Source: Sphingobium sp. MI1205
GTDB taxonomy: Bacteria > Pseudomonadota > Alphaproteobacteria > Sphingomonadales > Sphingomonadaceae
Direction of reading: 5' to 3'
Assembly (NCBI RefSeq): GCF_001563285.1
Contig: NZ_CP005189.1
Location: 62,001 to 126,000 of the forward strand
DNA: 64,000 nucleotides
Part shown: one piece after another, positions 27,139 through 35,990 of the stretch
Position numbering within the stretch: position 1 is the first letter of the stretch
Layout of the letters: every line of letters begins with the position of its first letter
Notes under the pieces: model-generated
Seen by the model: the letters and a program-made list of their open reading frames with translations, nothing else
Told to the model about the DNA's origin: nothing
The model's database searches: none
Made by a program: the position numbers and the translations under genes

Positions 27139-27152
27139 TTGATGGCCGTCAA
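27139..27152. promoter_or_regulatory. FNR/FixK-type box before the haemoglobin operon
   Basis: TTGATGGCCGTCAA is a full match to the TTGA-N6-TCAA consensus. Its centre is about 55 bases upstream of the 38-residue gene's ATG on the minus strand, so a start site 41.5 bases away would fall near 27104 and leave a 14-base leader. This is the usual class II FNR activator spacing. Confidence 0.75.
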
Positions 27153-27189
27153 AATGGGGAACCATGTTTTGATAAATGCCCGACCTCGT

Positions 27190-27426
27190 TCAGGCATCGG
27201 GATTGGCGCTCGGACTGCGACCCCGCATCTTGCGTCTCTCGCAAAGGACAAGGTGGCACAGCCCATCCTTGTCGGGCGCCCTGACCGGCTTGCGCTGCCA
27301 GGGCGGATTCCAGTTGAGTGGAATGGAGCCGCAGAAGCTTGCGGGCGAAGGCGTGCGCTGCGGCGTTTGCCCGGCCGAAAGCCCCGCAGCGGCAGAGGCG
27401 GCCAGCATCCAGCCGCTATATCGCAC
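27190..27426 (-). CDS. Possible 78-residue secreted protein after hemN
   Basis: A GTG-started ORF (VRYSGWMLAASAAAGLSAGQ, then TPQRTPSPASFCGSIPLNW) overlaps the hemN stop codon, preceded by GAGGGG. The N-terminus looks like a signal peptide with a small-residue cleavage site. The remainder has a Cys near CGSIPLNWNPPW and a C-terminal LCHLVLCERRKMRGR with two Cys. The coupled start and clean signal support a real gene, but no family is recognised; it could also be a chance frame. Confidence 0.4.
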   Translation of the reverse strand: MRYSGWMLAASAAAGLSAGQTPQRTPSPASFCGSIPLNWNPPWQRKPVRAPDKDGLCHLVLCERRKMRGRSPSANPDA

Positions 27427-28723
27427 GGCTGAATCGCCCCTCTGCGGGGACGAGATAGGTGTCGAAACAAGCCGCGACGCTGCGGGCATAGGGCAGCCCT
27501 TCCGCTGTCAGCAGAATGCGGTCCCCGGCCATGCGCGCCAGACCAAGATCAATGAAGGGCGACAGGTCGACTACGGGCTGGGTGACGCCGATGTTAGCCT
27601 CGCCCTGACAGAGAAGATTTTCGATGATGCGGCCCCGGCGGCGGTCTTCAGGCGTCCGGTGCGTTCCGCGCGTGGCCGAAAGCTGGCCCTGCTCGACCAA
27701 GTTGCGCCACGGCCCCGCCTGCTTTTCATTCTGAACGATCAGGTCGGGAAACTGACTGATCGCGCTCGCGCCAAGGCCCAGCAGGATTTCGGCCGGATCA
27801 TCGGTGAAGCCTTGGAAATTGCGGTGAAGCCTTCCCTCACGCGCGGCGCGGGCAAGGCCGTCCTCTGGCAATGCGAAGTGATCGAAGCCGATCGCCTGAT
27901 AGCCCGCCGCGACCAGCATGTCATGGCCCTGCGCCGCCATATCGAAGCGGGTGGAAAGGTCCGGCAGAGCGGCGGCGTCGATCCGGCGCTGGCGCGGTAG
28001 CATCCGCGGCATATGGGCATAGCCGAACAGAGCGATCCGCGCAGGCTTCATGCCGATGCTCGCCTCTATCGTGGAGGTGAGATCCTCGATCCGTTGGCCG
28101 GGCAAGCCGTACATCAGGTCGAACCCGACTGCGATGCCAGCTTTCGCCAGCTGATCGACGGCGCGTTCGACCAAGTCGAGCGGCTGGATGCGGCCGATGC
28201 GGGTCTGGACATGCGGCGTAAAGGTCTGGACCCCCAGATTGACCCGATCAATGCCCGTCGCCGCCAGGGTTGCGACCCATTGCGCATCGAGCCGACGCGG
28301 GTCGAGTTCGACGGAAATCTCTGCACCGCCAGCATCGAAGCACAGAAATAGCTGCTGTAGCAGGCGCACAAAATCGACGCGCGGCAGCGAATTGGGACTG
28401 CCACCGCCAAAGGCGATCCTGACGACATGACCCCGCTGGTCCAGATGCCGGGCGACCAGCGCGATTTCCCGCTCCAGCGCTTCGACATAGGCTGTCAGGC
28501 GTTGGGCGCGATTGGCGGCGCCTGTATTGCACCCGCAATACCAGCAGATGTCATGACAGTAGGGAATGTGGAGATAGAGGGAAATGTCGGTGCCGCGCTG
28601 CACCGCGTCGAGCCGCGCACCCAGATCGGCCGCGCCCACTTCGCTGCTGAATTGGGCGGCAGTGGGATAGCTGGTGTAGCGCGGCACTGACCGGGCGAGC
28701 AGATCGGGATGATATGTCCACAT
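27416..28723 (-). CDS. hemN: Oxygen-independent coproporphyrinogen III oxidase
   Basis: 435 residues. A radical-SAM enzyme that decarboxylates coproporphyrinogen III to protoporphyrinogen IX without O2, so haem can be made in low oxygen. The cluster triad is Cys56-x3-Cys60-x2-Cys63 in PYCHDICWYCGCN; the N-terminus MWTYHPDLLARSVPRYTSYP is typical of HemN rather than HemW. An alternative ATG lies two codons upstream (28729). Divergent from ompW, with two FNR-type boxes between them. Confidence 0.95.
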   Translation of the reverse strand: MWTYHPDLLARSVPRYTSYPTAAQFSSEVGAADLGARLDAVQRGTDISLYLHIPYCHDICWYCGCNTGAANRAQRLTAYVEALEREIALVARHLDQRGHVVRIAFGGGSPNSLPRVDFVRLLQQLFLCFDAGGAEISVELDPRRLDAQWVATLAATGIDRVNLGVQTFTPHVQTRIGRIQPLDLVERAVDQLAKAGIAVGFDLMYGLPGQRIEDLTSTIEASIGMKPARIALFGYAHMPRMLPRQRRIDAAALPDLSTRFDMAAQGHDMLVAAGYQAIGFDHFALPEDGLARAAREGRLHRNFQGFTDDPAEILLGLGASAISQFPDLIVQNEKQAGPWRNLVEQGQLSATRGTHRTPEDRRRGRIIENLLCQGEANIGVTQPVVDLSPFIDLGLARMAGDRILLTAEGLPYARSVAACFDTYLVPAEGRFSRAI

Positions 28724-28758
28724 GACCATCCCGATCCCATGACGGGCGGCGCAGCACA

Positions 28759-28772
28759 TTGAGCAAGGTCAA
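28759..28772. promoter_or_regulatory. FNR/FixK-type box in the hemN-ompW gap, box 1
   Basis: TTGAGCAAGGTCAA matches TTGA-N6-TCAA exactly. It is closer to hemN and its centre lies about 42 bases from the hemN ATG, so it would suit hemN only if the mRNA is nearly leaderless, or act with the second box. Confidence 0.7.
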
Positions 28773-28780
28773 ATCTCCAA

Positions 28781-28794
28781 TTGTGCAGGATCAA
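28781..28794. promoter_or_regulatory. FNR/FixK-type box in the hemN-ompW gap, box 2
   Basis: TTGTGCAGGATCAA fits the consensus with one mismatch in the first half-site. A plus-strand start 41.5 bases on (about 28829) would leave a 26-base leader before ompW; a minus-strand start the same distance away (about 28746) would leave 23 bases before hemN. It could serve both divergent promoters. Confidence 0.6.
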
Positions 28795-28854
28795 AGCGGC
28801 GCGTGCAGCGCTCGGGCAAAGGGGGGTCTCCAACAACAGGGTGGAGATATGCCT

Positions 28855-29517
28855 ATGACATTCAGGAAAATTCTGCTCGGTGCGGTCGCCATGGGCGCGC
28901 TGGCGACGGGTCCGGCGCAGGCGGCGCAGGGCGATGTGCTGGTCCGGCTGCGCGGTATCATGGTCGCGCCCAATGAAAAGAGCGGCAGCGTGCTTCCCGG
29001 CTTTCCTGGTGAAAAGGTGAAGGTGGATGACAGCGTGATGCCGGAAATCGACATCAGCTACATGGCCACCGACCATATCGGGTTCGAGCTGATCGCCGCG
29101 ACCACCAAACATGGCGCCAGCGGGCGTACCGGCACGACCGGATCAATCGGCAAGCTCGCCTCTACCTGGGTTCTGCCGCCGACGCTGACGGCGCAATATC
29201 ATTTCCTGCCGGACGCAAAAATCCGCCCCTATGTCGGCGCGGGGATCAACTATACGCTTTTCTATAATGAAAAGGCGTCGAACGCACTGGAAAGCGCAGT
29301 AGGCGCCACCCGCGTCCATATGTCCGACAGCGTCGGCTGGGCAGGTCAGGCTGGCGTCGATATCGACCTGAACGACCGGCTGTTCCTTAATCTGGACGTC
29401 AAATATATCGACATCGACACCAAGGTACGGCTGACCACCGGTGCCGCTGGCGTGCAGCGCGTCAAGGTAAGCCTTGATCCCTTCGTCTTTGGCGTCGGCA
29501 TCGGCATGAAGCTGTAA
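28855..29517 (+). CDS. ompW: OmpW family outer-membrane protein
   Basis: A 220-residue 8-strand barrel protein with a clear Sec signal peptide ending AQA before AQGDVLVRLRG. The opening QGDVLVRLRGIMVAPN and the closing LDPFVFGVGIGMKL (C-terminal Leu) fit the OmpW family; members are proposed to pass small hydrophobic molecules and are often FNR-regulated. The second ATG (28855) is preferred to 28849 because the GGAG spacing is better. A 13-bp hairpin follows the gene. Confidence 0.92.
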   Translation: MTFRKILLGAVAMGALATGPAQAAQGDVLVRLRGIMVAPNEKSGSVLPGFPGEKVKVDDSVMPEIDISYMATDHIGFELIAATTKHGASGRTGTTGSIGKLASTWVLPPTLTAQYHFLPDAKIRPYVGAGINYTLFYNEKASNALESAVGATRVHMSDSVGWAGQAGVDIDLNDRLFLNLDVKYIDIDTKVRLTTGAAGVQRVKVSLDPFVFGVGIGMKL

Positions 29518-29526
29518 TGATCGATG

Positions 29527-29557
29527 GCGGCGGGGCGTGGTTGCACGCCCCGCCGCT
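29527..29557. terminator. Hairpin between convergent ompW and the hypothetical gene
   Basis: GGCGGGGCGTG (29529-29539) and CACGCCCCGCC (29544-29554) are perfect arms around a GTTG loop, with two or three further outer pairs. Lies just after ompW and just after the end of the minus-strand gene, so it can act on both, though no T-run follows. Confidence 0.65.
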
Positions 29558-29920
29558 TCATGCTGACGCCAACGCCTTCACCACGAAGGGCAGGCGCTCG
29601 CCATCCGGTCCTGTCAGGGTGAGATAGCTGCCGGGCATGATCGCGTGCGTGTTCAGCCGGAAAATCCTTTCGTCATCCTCATCGCCCTTTTCATAGGACA
29701 GCGTCCAGCCCGCGGCGGTATGGAGCAGACAACCATGATGATCTGGCTCATTCGGCCAGAAGCGGCGAACCGTCGCCAGTTCGGGATGACGCCGATACTC
29801 ATGTTCGTCGATCAGGCCATCTGGCCCCAGCGGCAGCCGCAGCACATAGCTGCGCGCGGCCGAACCGTTGGGAAAGGCATGCGTGCGTGCGAGTTCAAGG
29901 CGTATCGTCGTCCATGTCAT
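29558..29920 (-). CDS. Hypothetical protein, 120 residues
   Basis: A soluble acidic protein (MTWTTIRLELARTHAFPNGS then AARSYVLRLPLGPDGLIDEH) with many aromatic residues (GWTLSYEKGDEDDE, RLNTHAIMPGSYL). I do not recognise a named family, but the conserved-looking N-terminus and its place in the low-oxygen block support a real gene. Divergent from usp, and a possible palindrome at 29952-29968 lies in the gap. Confidence 0.65.
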   Translation of the reverse strand: MTWTTIRLELARTHAFPNGSAARSYVLRLPLGPDGLIDEHEYRRHPELATVRRFWPNEPDHHGCLLHTAAGWTLSYEKGDEDDERIFRLNTHAIMPGSYLTLTGPDGERLPFVVKALASA

Positions 29921-29951
29921 ATCCTACTCAATCCGATTCCCAGGTGGGAAA

Positions 29952-29968
29952 GGATATACGGACTATCC
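29952..29968. promoter_or_regulatory. GGATA-N7-TATCC dyad before usp
   Basis: GGATATACGGACTATCC has inverted 5-base arms and the core TACGGAxTA. A similar string (GGATAATTACGGATAGG, 32639-32655) precedes the fnr/fixK gene. A FixJ or other LuxR-type site is possible; I have no consensus to prove it. Confidence 0.35.
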
Positions 29969-30034
29969 CGGATGGCGGTGATGTATCCGCCCGTCATAAC
30001 CGTGGGGACAGTTATGCCTGCCGGGAGACGTAGG

Positions 30035-30850
30035 ATGAAATCGGTTCTGCTGCATATTCGTGACGATCTGGGCGCGGAAAGCCGTCTGCAGGCGGCATGC
30101 GACATCGTACGCGCAACGAACGGGCGCATTCACTGCGTTCAGGTGACCGCGATGCCCGACTTCATCGGCGCCGACATGTATGGCGGCGCCGCAATCGCCC
30201 CGGAAGTCATGGCCGAATTGCGCGAAGAAGACGAAAGGACGCGGGGGCAGGTCGAGGATCGGTTGCGCCGCGAAGGCGTGAACTGGGAATGGACACATAT
30301 GGATGGCGACGTCATCCATGGGCTGCTTTCCGCCGCTACACTGGCCGATGTCATCATCGTCACTCTACCCGAACGCAGGAGCAACCATGTCAAGGATCCG
30401 CTGAACCTCGCCGGTGCGCTGGCACTTGGCGGGCGGACGCCTGTTCTGGCGATGCCGCAGACGGCGAAATCCTTGCCCCTTTCCGGGGTCGCCGCGATCG
30501 CCTGGGACGGATCGCAGGAAGCATCGGCCGCGTTGCGGCTTGCATCGCCGCTTCTGAAGCTGGCCGAGCAGGTGCATATAGTGTCCGTCGAAGAAGCGGG
30601 GAAATATCCATTCCCGGCGACGCAGGCATGCGAATATCTGGCGCTGCATGGTATCCGCTCGGAACTGCACAGCGTCTCGCCGGACGGGCGGACGGTCCCG
30701 CAGGCGCTTGAAGCCAAGATAGCAGGGCTGAAGCCTGATTGGATCGCGATGGGTGCATTCGGCCACAGCCGCATGCGGGAATTCGTCTTTGGCGGCGTAA
30801 CGCGCACCATGCTCGACGCGGCTCGGCTGCCGCTCTTGCTGGCCCACTGA
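30035..30850 (+). CDS. Universal stress protein, two-domain
   Basis: 271 residues, two tandem UspA folds: residues about 1-140 with the degenerate first domain, and about 150-271 with the more typical nucleotide-binding end WIAMGAFGHSRMREFVFGG. Cytoplasmic, probably ATP-binding. Such proteins are common beside fixLJ-fnr-cco genes and are usually induced in low oxygen. The ATG follows GGGAGACGTAGG. The gene for FixL begins 20 bases later on the same strand. Confidence 0.88.
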   Translation: MKSVLLHIRDDLGAESRLQAACDIVRATNGRIHCVQVTAMPDFIGADMYGGAAIAPEVMAELREEDERTRGQVEDRLRREGVNWEWTHMDGDVIHGLLSAATLADVIIVTLPERRSNHVKDPLNLAGALALGGRTPVLAMPQTAKSLPLSGVAAIAWDGSQEASAALRLASPLLKLAEQVHIVSVEEAGKYPFPATQACEYLALHGIRSELHSVSPDGRTVPQALEAKIAGLKPDWIAMGAFGHSRMREFVFGGVTRTMLDAARLPLLLAH

Positions 30851-30870
30851 AGAATCGGCATTGTGCGGGA

Positions 30871-32022
30871 ATGGGCGTTTCGGATGATGAAATTGATGGC
30901 TTGAGCGCACGCGAACACAGCTTGGAACAGGCGTTGCTGGGATCCATCCTGGCGACCGTTCCCGACGCGCTGATCGTCATCGACATGAGGGGGCAGATCA
31001 TTTCGTTCAGCGCCGCAGCGCAGCTCATGTTCCAATATGCCGAAAGCGATGTGCTGGGCGAGAATATCTCCATGCTGATGCCGTCCCCAGACCGGGAGCG
31101 GCATGACGGCTATATCAACCATTATCTCGGCACCGGCGAAAAACGGATCATCGGCATCGGGCGTCTTACCAGCGCGCGGCGGCGGGATGGGTCCGTTTTC
31201 CCCATCGAGCTGTCCGTTGGCGAGGTGCATGATCAGGGTAAGCGACTGTTCACGGGCTTCATCCGCGACCTGACCGAACGGCAACAGGCCGAAACGCGCG
31301 TCGCCGACCTGCAGGCCGAACTGGCCCATGCGAGCCGTGTGACCGCCATGGGCACGCTGGCATCGGCGCTGGCTCACGAACTGAATCAGCCTTTGACCGC
31401 GATCGCCAACTATCTGGAGGCGGGGCGCGACATGCTGGACAGCGACCAGCCCATCGACCGCGAGCTGCTGCGCGAGGCAATGGCGGAGAGCGCGGCCCAG
31501 GCTCTTCGCGCTGGCGAGATCATCCGTTCGCTGCGCGAGTTCATCAAGCGCGGGGAAACCATGCGCCAGCCTGAACCGTTGCGCGGCCTGCTGGCGGAAG
31601 GTACGGCCTTGGCCTTCATTGGCGCTGACAGCCGGGGCATCGACATGGACATCAGCGTCGACCGGCGAGTGGACGAGGTTTTCGTCAATCGCGTCCAGCT
31701 GCAACAGGTAATCATCAATCTGGTCAGAAACGCTGTTGACGCAATGGCGGACAGCCCCGCCCGGATCCTGCGCCTGTCCGCCGCTCCCGCAGAGGATGGC
31801 CGCGTGGAAGTTGTGGTATCCGACAGCGGTCCGGGCCTTGATCCCGACATGTCGCGAACGCTGTTCACCCCCTTCACCACCACCAAGGCGTCGGGTATGG
31901 GTGTCGGACTGTCCATATGCCAGACCATTGTGGAAGGGCATGGCGGGCGTATCTGGGCCGAACCGTCCCAATGGGGCGGAGCGGCCTTTCATTTCACATT
32001 GGACATAGCGGACGGAGCATGA
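30871..32022 (+). CDS. fixL: Oxygen-sensing histidine kinase FixL
   Basis: A 383-residue soluble kinase with no membrane helix. The PAS domain (about 20-138) has the haem-binding pattern of FixL: His78 in DRERHDGYINHY aligns with the proximal His (His200 of Bradyrhizobium japonicum FixL), and Arg98 in RIIGIGRL aligns with its distal Arg220. The kinase half has the phosphoacceptor His169 in ALAHELNQPL and the ATP-binding GMGVGLSICQTIVEGHGG. In low oxygen the unliganded haem releases autophosphorylation, and the signal passes to FixJ, whose ATG overlaps this stop. Confidence 0.94.
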   Translation: MGVSDDEIDGLSAREHSLEQALLGSILATVPDALIVIDMRGQIISFSAAAQLMFQYAESDVLGENISMLMPSPDRERHDGYINHYLGTGEKRIIGIGRLTSARRRDGSVFPIELSVGEVHDQGKRLFTGFIRDLTERQQAETRVADLQAELAHASRVTAMGTLASALAHELNQPLTAIANYLEAGRDMLDSDQPIDRELLREAMAESAAQALRAGEIIRSLREFIKRGETMRQPEPLRGLLAEGTALAFIGADSRGIDMDISVDRRVDEVFVNRVQLQQVIINLVRNAVDAMADSPARILRLSAAPAEDGRVEVVVSDSGPGLDPDMSRTLFTPFTTTKASGMGVGLSICQTIVEGHGGRIWAEPSQWGGAAFHFTLDIADGA

Positions 32023-32630
32023 GCGAACCCTATCCCATCTATGTCGTGGATGATGATGACGCGATCCGTCGGTCGCTGTCCTTCATGCTCAAGACCAGCG
32101 GCTATGCGGTGCAACTGTTCGCGGGCGGCGTCGAGTTTCTTCGCGACGCAGCCGATCTGGCCTCCGGCTGCGTGCTGCTGGACGTAAGGATGCCGGAAAT
32201 CGACGGGCTGGAGGTGCAGCGCGAATTGCGCGCGCGCGGTATCATGCTGCCGGTTGTGATCATGACCGGTCATGGCGACGTCGACATGGCCGTGAGCGCG
32301 ATGAAAACCGGGGCAAGCGACTTCATTGAAAAGCCGTTTGAAAAGGCGGCGTTGCTGGGATGCGTGGAGGCGGCGCGGAAACTGTCGCTCGCGGATCGGG
32401 GCGCCAGCGCCCGCGCGCAGGATGCCCGCGCTCGCCTTAACATCCTCACCGAACGAGAGCGTGAGGTGTTGGACGGGCTGGTCGAGGGGCTGCCGAACAA
32501 GACAATCGCCTATGATCTGGGCATCAGCCCGCGCACGGTGGAAATCCATCGCGCCAACCTGATGCACAAGCTGGAGGTAAAAAGCCTCGCTGAAGCGCTG
32601 CGCATCGCCTTTCATGCGTCGCAGGATTAG
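32019..32630 (+). CDS. fixJ: Response regulator FixJ
   Basis: 203 residues: an N-terminal receiver (about 5-120) with the acidic pocket VVDDDDA and phosphoacceptor Asp55 in LLDVRMPEIDG, the Lys in FIEKPF, and a C-terminal LuxR-type helix-turn-helix with EREVLDGLVEGLPNKTIAYD and PRTVEIHRANLMHKL. Partner of FixL by overlap (ATGA). The next gene, 56 bases on, is the Fnr/FixK regulator, its usual target. Confidence 0.94.
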   Translation: MSEPYPIYVVDDDDAIRRSLSFMLKTSGYAVQLFAGGVEFLRDAADLASGCVLLDVRMPEIDGLEVQRELRARGIMLPVVIMTGHGDVDMAVSAMKTGASDFIEKPFEKAALLGCVEAARKLSLADRGASARAQDARARLNILTEREREVLDGLVEGLPNKTIAYDLGISPRTVEIHRANLMHKLEVKSLAEALRIAFHASQD

Positions 32631-32638
32631 CGACCTAG

Positions 32639-32655
32639 GGATAATTACGGATAGG
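32639..32655. promoter_or_regulatory. Candidate FixJ-type element before the fnr gene
   Basis: GGATAATTACGGATAGG resembles the dyad before usp (29952-29968) in the core TACGGA with flanking GGATA. Lies 32 bases before the ATG of the regulator gene. The match with usp and the adjacency to fixJ are the only evidence. Confidence 0.35.
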
Positions 32656-32686
32656 TCTGCGCCGCAGGCAAGGGCAGGCAAGGCCT

Positions 32687-33433
32687 ATGAACATGCAATT
32701 TGATCTGGCGCAAATCGCGCCCGTTAAAACAGCACCCGACGCAGGTTGCGGCGCTCAATATTGCGACCGCTGCGAAGTGCGCGACCGGGCGATCTGCGCG
32801 GACCTTGGAGCGACGGACCGGACTACGCTCAACCGTATCGGTCGGCGTGTCGCCCTGAAGACTGGGCAGACCGTCATGTGGGAAGGCGACAGTTCGACGC
32901 TGGTGGCCAATGTGATTGAAGGCACGCTGAAACTGTCCACATCGACCGCCGACGGCCGCGAACAGATTGTTGGCGTCGTCTATGCCTCCGACTTCATCGG
33001 GCGTCCATTTGGATCTTACACACCGCATAGCGTGACGGCGCTGACCGATGCGCGGCTATGCCTTTATCCACGAGGCGCTTTCGACGGCTTCGCGCGGGAA
33101 CATCCGGCGCTGGAGCATCGGCTGTTGCAACGGACGCTGGACGATCTGGACCGGACACGCGCCTGGATGCTGCTGCTCGGCAGGAAGAATGCGCGGGAAA
33201 AGGTCGCCACTCTACTGCTCGACATGCGCAATCGTGTGCAGGCGGACGCGCAGGGAACGATCGAATTGCCCCTGTCCCGGCAGCAGATCGCGGACGTTCT
33301 GGGGCTGACGATAGAGACCGTGTCCCGACAGGTTACAGAGTTGAAACGCGAAGGCGTGATCTCGCTTTTGGGCCGCCGGGGCGTGCGAATCTGCGATGTC
33401 GAGCAGTTGGAAAGCATCGCAGAGGGCGAGTGA
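32687..33433 (+). CDS. fnrL: Fnr/FixK-type Fe-S transcriptional regulator
   Basis: 248 residues, cytoplasmic. The N-terminal Cys21, Cys26, Cys29 and Cys37 (YCDRCEVRDRAICADL) and a central Cys in ARLCLYPRG can hold an oxygen-labile [4Fe-4S] cluster as in FnrL. A cyclic-nucleotide-type fold (about 50-150) and a winged helix with LTIETVSRQVTELKREGVI follow; the E..SR recognition residues are those that read TTGA half-sites. It probably activates the nearby cco, hemN/ompW and haemoglobin genes, which have such boxes. The symbol fnrL is by analogy with Rhodobacter. Confidence 0.9.
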   Translation: MNMQFDLAQIAPVKTAPDAGCGAQYCDRCEVRDRAICADLGATDRTTLNRIGRRVALKTGQTVMWEGDSSTLVANVIEGTLKLSTSTADGREQIVGVVYASDFIGRPFGSYTPHSVTALTDARLCLYPRGAFDGFAREHPALEHRLLQRTLDDLDRTRAWMLLLGRKNAREKVATLLLDMRNRVQADAQGTIELPLSRQQIADVLGLTIETVSRQVTELKREGVISLLGRRGVRICDVEQLESIAEGE

Positions 33434-33511
33434 CGGCACATCTGCTGGCATGATGCGGCCACGACGTCCCACCGAATAAGGACATTCCCCTACATACTGC
33501 CCGCGTCCGCT

Positions 33512-33525
33512 TTGACAGGGATCAA
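33512..33525. promoter_or_regulatory. FNR/FixK-type box before ccoN
   Basis: TTGACAGGGATCAA is a near-perfect 5-4-5 FNR/Anr site. Its centre at 33518.5 would put the start of transcription near 33560, which leaves a 23-base leader before the ATG at 33583. It lies before the earlier in-frame ATG at 33532, which would be too close for a promoter and supports the later start. Confidence 0.85.
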
Positions 33526-33582
33526 TGCGTAATGCGGGCTTCGCGAGCATCGGAAGCCGCAAGCCTTTGGTGGGGAAATCCG

Positions 33583-35241
33583 ATGGATCAATTGCTGTTG
33601 AAGACGGGCAGCTGGTTTGTGTTGGCGTTGCTGGCATTTCTTGCGGCCCTGGGGGCGGTGGACTCCGGTTTTGCGGTGCATATGGGCATCATCTGCGCGG
33701 CGGCTCTGACTGCTGCGGTGCTGACCATGCGGCATGCCGATTATGAAGCGATCGCGCGCGGGTTGCTGAAGATGCCTGCTGATCCGGGGAAATATGACGA
33801 TGATCCGATCCGCTGGGGCGTGATCGCGACTGTATTCTGGGGCTTGGCGGGCTTTCTCGCCGGGCTCTACATTGCCTTGCAACTCGCCTTTCCGGCTCTC
33901 AACCTTGGGCTGGAATATACCAGTTTTGGCCGATTGCGTCCGCTGCACACATCGGCGGTGATCTTCGCCTTTGGCGGCAATGCGCTTATCGCGACCAGCT
34001 TTTACGTGGTGCAGCGTACATGCCGGGCGCGGCTGGCCTTCCCGGCGCTCGCGCGCTTCGTCTTCTGGGGTTATCAGCTGTTCATCGTGCTGGCGGCGAC
34101 CGGCTATGTGCTGGGCATCACTGAAGGCCGCGAATATGCCGAGCCCGAATGGTATGTGGACCTGTGGCTGACGATCGTCTGGGTCGCCTATCTCGTCGTG
34201 TTCGGCGGCACCATCCTGCGCCGCAGCGAACCGCATATCTATGTGGCGAACTGGTTCTATCTCAGCTTCATCCTGACGATTGCGATGCTGCACATCGTCA
34301 ACAATCTTTCCATGCCTGTCAGCCTGTTGGGATCCAAGAGCTACAGCGCATTCGCGGGCGTGCAGGATGCGCTGACCCAGTGGTGGTACGGGCATAATGC
34401 CGTCGGTTTTTTCCTGACGGCCGGCTTTTTGGCCATGATGTATTATTTCGTGCCCAAGCAGGCGGAGCGGCCAGTCTACAGCTACCGCCTGTCGATCATT
34501 CACTTCTGGTCGCTGATCTTCCTTTATATTTGGGCGGGCCCACATCACCTGCATTACACCGCGCTGCCCGACTGGGCGCAGACGCTGGGCATGGTCTTTT
34601 CGGTCATGCTGTGGATGCCCAGCTGGGGCGGCATGATCAACGGCCTCATGACGCTGAACGGCGCATGGGACCGCATCCGCACCGATCCGATCATCCGCAT
34701 GATGGTGATGGCATTGGCTTTTTACGGCATGTCGACCTTTGAAGGGCCGATGATGTCGGTGAAGGCGGTGAACAGCCTGTCGCACTATACCGAATGGACC
34801 ATCGGCCATGTGCATAGCGGCGCGTTGGGATGGAACGGGCTCATCACCTTTGCCTGCCTTTATTATCTGACGCCTCGGTTGTGGAAGCGGGAACGGCTTT
34901 ATTCGCTGCGTCTGGTGAACTGGCACTTCTGGCTCGCGACGCTGGGTATCGTCCTCTACGCCGCGTCGATGTGGGTCGCGGGCATCATGCAGGGGCTGAT
35001 GTGGCGCGAATATGGGGCTGATGGTTACCTTGTCTACGCCTTCTCCGAAGTCGTGAGCGCCATGTTCCCCATGTACGTCATTCGGGCTGCGGGTGGTCTG
35101 ATGTACCTCACTGGCGCGATCATCATGGCCTGGAACATAGGCAAGACCATCGCGGGCAGTCCCCTGCGGGAAGAAAAGCCGATGAACGACGCTGCCTATG
35201 ACGCCGCCGCAGACCGGCCGCTCGTCACCCAACCTGCCTGA
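33583..35241 (+). CDS. ccoN: cbb3 cytochrome c oxidase subunit I
   Basis: 552 residues with about 12 membrane helices. Holds haem b and the high-spin haem b3/CuB centre; the CuB motif [11 protein letters not shown] and the later [11 protein letters not shown] are present, and the His ligands are in [14 protein letters not shown]. This is the catalytic subunit of the high-affinity terminal oxidase in the inner membrane. I chose the ATG of MDQLLLKTG because of the FNR-box position and the GGGGAA site. Confidence 0.96.
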   Translation: MDQLLLKTGSWFVLALLAFLAALGAVDSGFAVHMGIICAAALTAAVLTMRHADYEAIARGLLKMPADPGKYDDDPIRWGVIATVFWGLAGFLAGLYIALQLAFPALNLGLEYTSFGRLRPLHTSAVIFAFGGNALIATSFYVVQRTCRARLAFPALARFVFWGYQLFIVLAATGYVLGITEGREYAEPEWYVDLWLTIVWVAYLVVFGGTILRRSEPHIYVANWFYLSFILTIAMLHIVNNLSMPVSLLGSKSYSAFAGVQDALTQWWYGHNAVGFFLTAGFLAMMYYFVPKQAERPVYSYRLSIIHFWSLIFLYIWAGPHHLHYTALPDWAQTLGMVFSVMLWMPSWGGMINGLMTLNGAWDRIRTDPIIRMMVMALAFYGMSTFEGPMMSVKAVNSLSHYTEWTIGHVHSGALGWNGLITFACLYYLTPRLWKRERLYSLRLVNWHFWLATLGIVLYAASMWVAGIMQGLMWREYGADGYLVYAFSEVVSAMFPMYVIRAAGGLMYLTGAIIMAWNIGKTIAGSPLREEKPMNDAAYDAAADRPLVTQPA

Positions 35242-35255
35242 GGGAGTAACCGAAA

Positions 35256-35990
35256 ATGGCAACCAAATTCTTCGACCATGGCAGGCTGGAACGGAATGTC
35301 TCTCTTCTGGGCATAGCTGCCCTCATCGTAGTCGCCATCGGCGGTATCGTAGAGATCGCGCCGCTGTTCTGGATCGACAATACGATCGAGAAAGTGGAAG
35401 GCATGCGCCCTTACACGCCGCTGGAGCTGGCGGGCCGCAACATCTACATCCGCGAGGGATGTTATAATTGTCATAGCCAGATGATCCGGCCATTTCGCGA
35501 CGAAACGGAACGCTATGGCCATTACAGCCTCGCCGCCGAAAGCATGTATGACCATCCCTTCCAATGGGGGTCGAAGCGCACGGGGCCGGACCTTGCCCGC
35601 GTGGGTGGACGATATTCGGACGAATGGCATGTCCAGCATCTGAAAGACCCGCGCGCGGTCGTGCCGGAATCGATCATGCCCGGCTATGCCTTCCTCGCAG
35701 AGCGCAGGTTGAAGCTGCCCGACATGCGCAAGGATCTGGCCGCGCTCAACAATGTCGGCGTGCCCTATACTGAAGATGACATCGCCAAGGCCAATGACGA
35801 CCTGAAGGCGCAGGCCGATCCCGATGCGGATGCGGGCGACCTCATCAAACGCTATCCCAAGGCGCAGGCGCGGGATTTCGACGGCAATCCCGGCCAGTTG
35901 ACCGAAATGGATGCGTTGGTCGCCTACCTCCAGATGCTGGGCACGCTGGTCGATGTGGACAGCGCCAGGCCGCAGGAGGTCGAACGATGA
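35256..35990 (+). CDS. ccoO: cbb3 oxidase subunit II (mono-haem cytochrome c)
   Basis: 244 residues. An N-terminal membrane anchor ([21 protein letters not shown] region) is followed by the periplasmic haem c site [14 protein letters not shown]. Passes electrons from CcoP to CcoN. It has its own GAGGGAGTAA site, 14 bases after ccoN, and overlaps ccoQ (ATGA). Confidence 0.95.
   Translation: MATKFFDHGRLERNVSLLGIAALIVVAIGGIVEIAPLFWIDNTIEKVEGMRPYTPLELAGRNIYIREGCYNCHSQMIRPFRDETERYGHYSLAAESMYDHPFQWGSKRTGPDLARVGGRYSDEWHVQHLKDPRAVVPESIMPGYAFLAERRLKLPDMRKDLAALNNVGVPYTEDDIAKANDDLKAQADPDADAGDLIKRYPKAQARDFDGNPGQLTEMDALVAYLQMLGTLVDVDSARPQEVER

Noticed and set aside
30139..31992. A 617-codon frame on the minus strand through usp and fixL
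   Set aside because: Antisense to two well-supported genes; composition is Gly/Arg/His-rich without recognisable motifs, as is normal for shadow frames in GC-rich DNA.
33532..33582. Upstream ATG of ccoN
   Set aside because: Only six bases after the FNR box, so it would lie before the start of transcription; the added residues [11 protein letters not shown] do not look like CcoN.
33490..35262. A 590-codon frame on the minus strand through ccoN
   Set aside because: ccoN is certain on the plus strand with helices and His ligands; the antisense product is Arg/His/Asp-rich and has no family.
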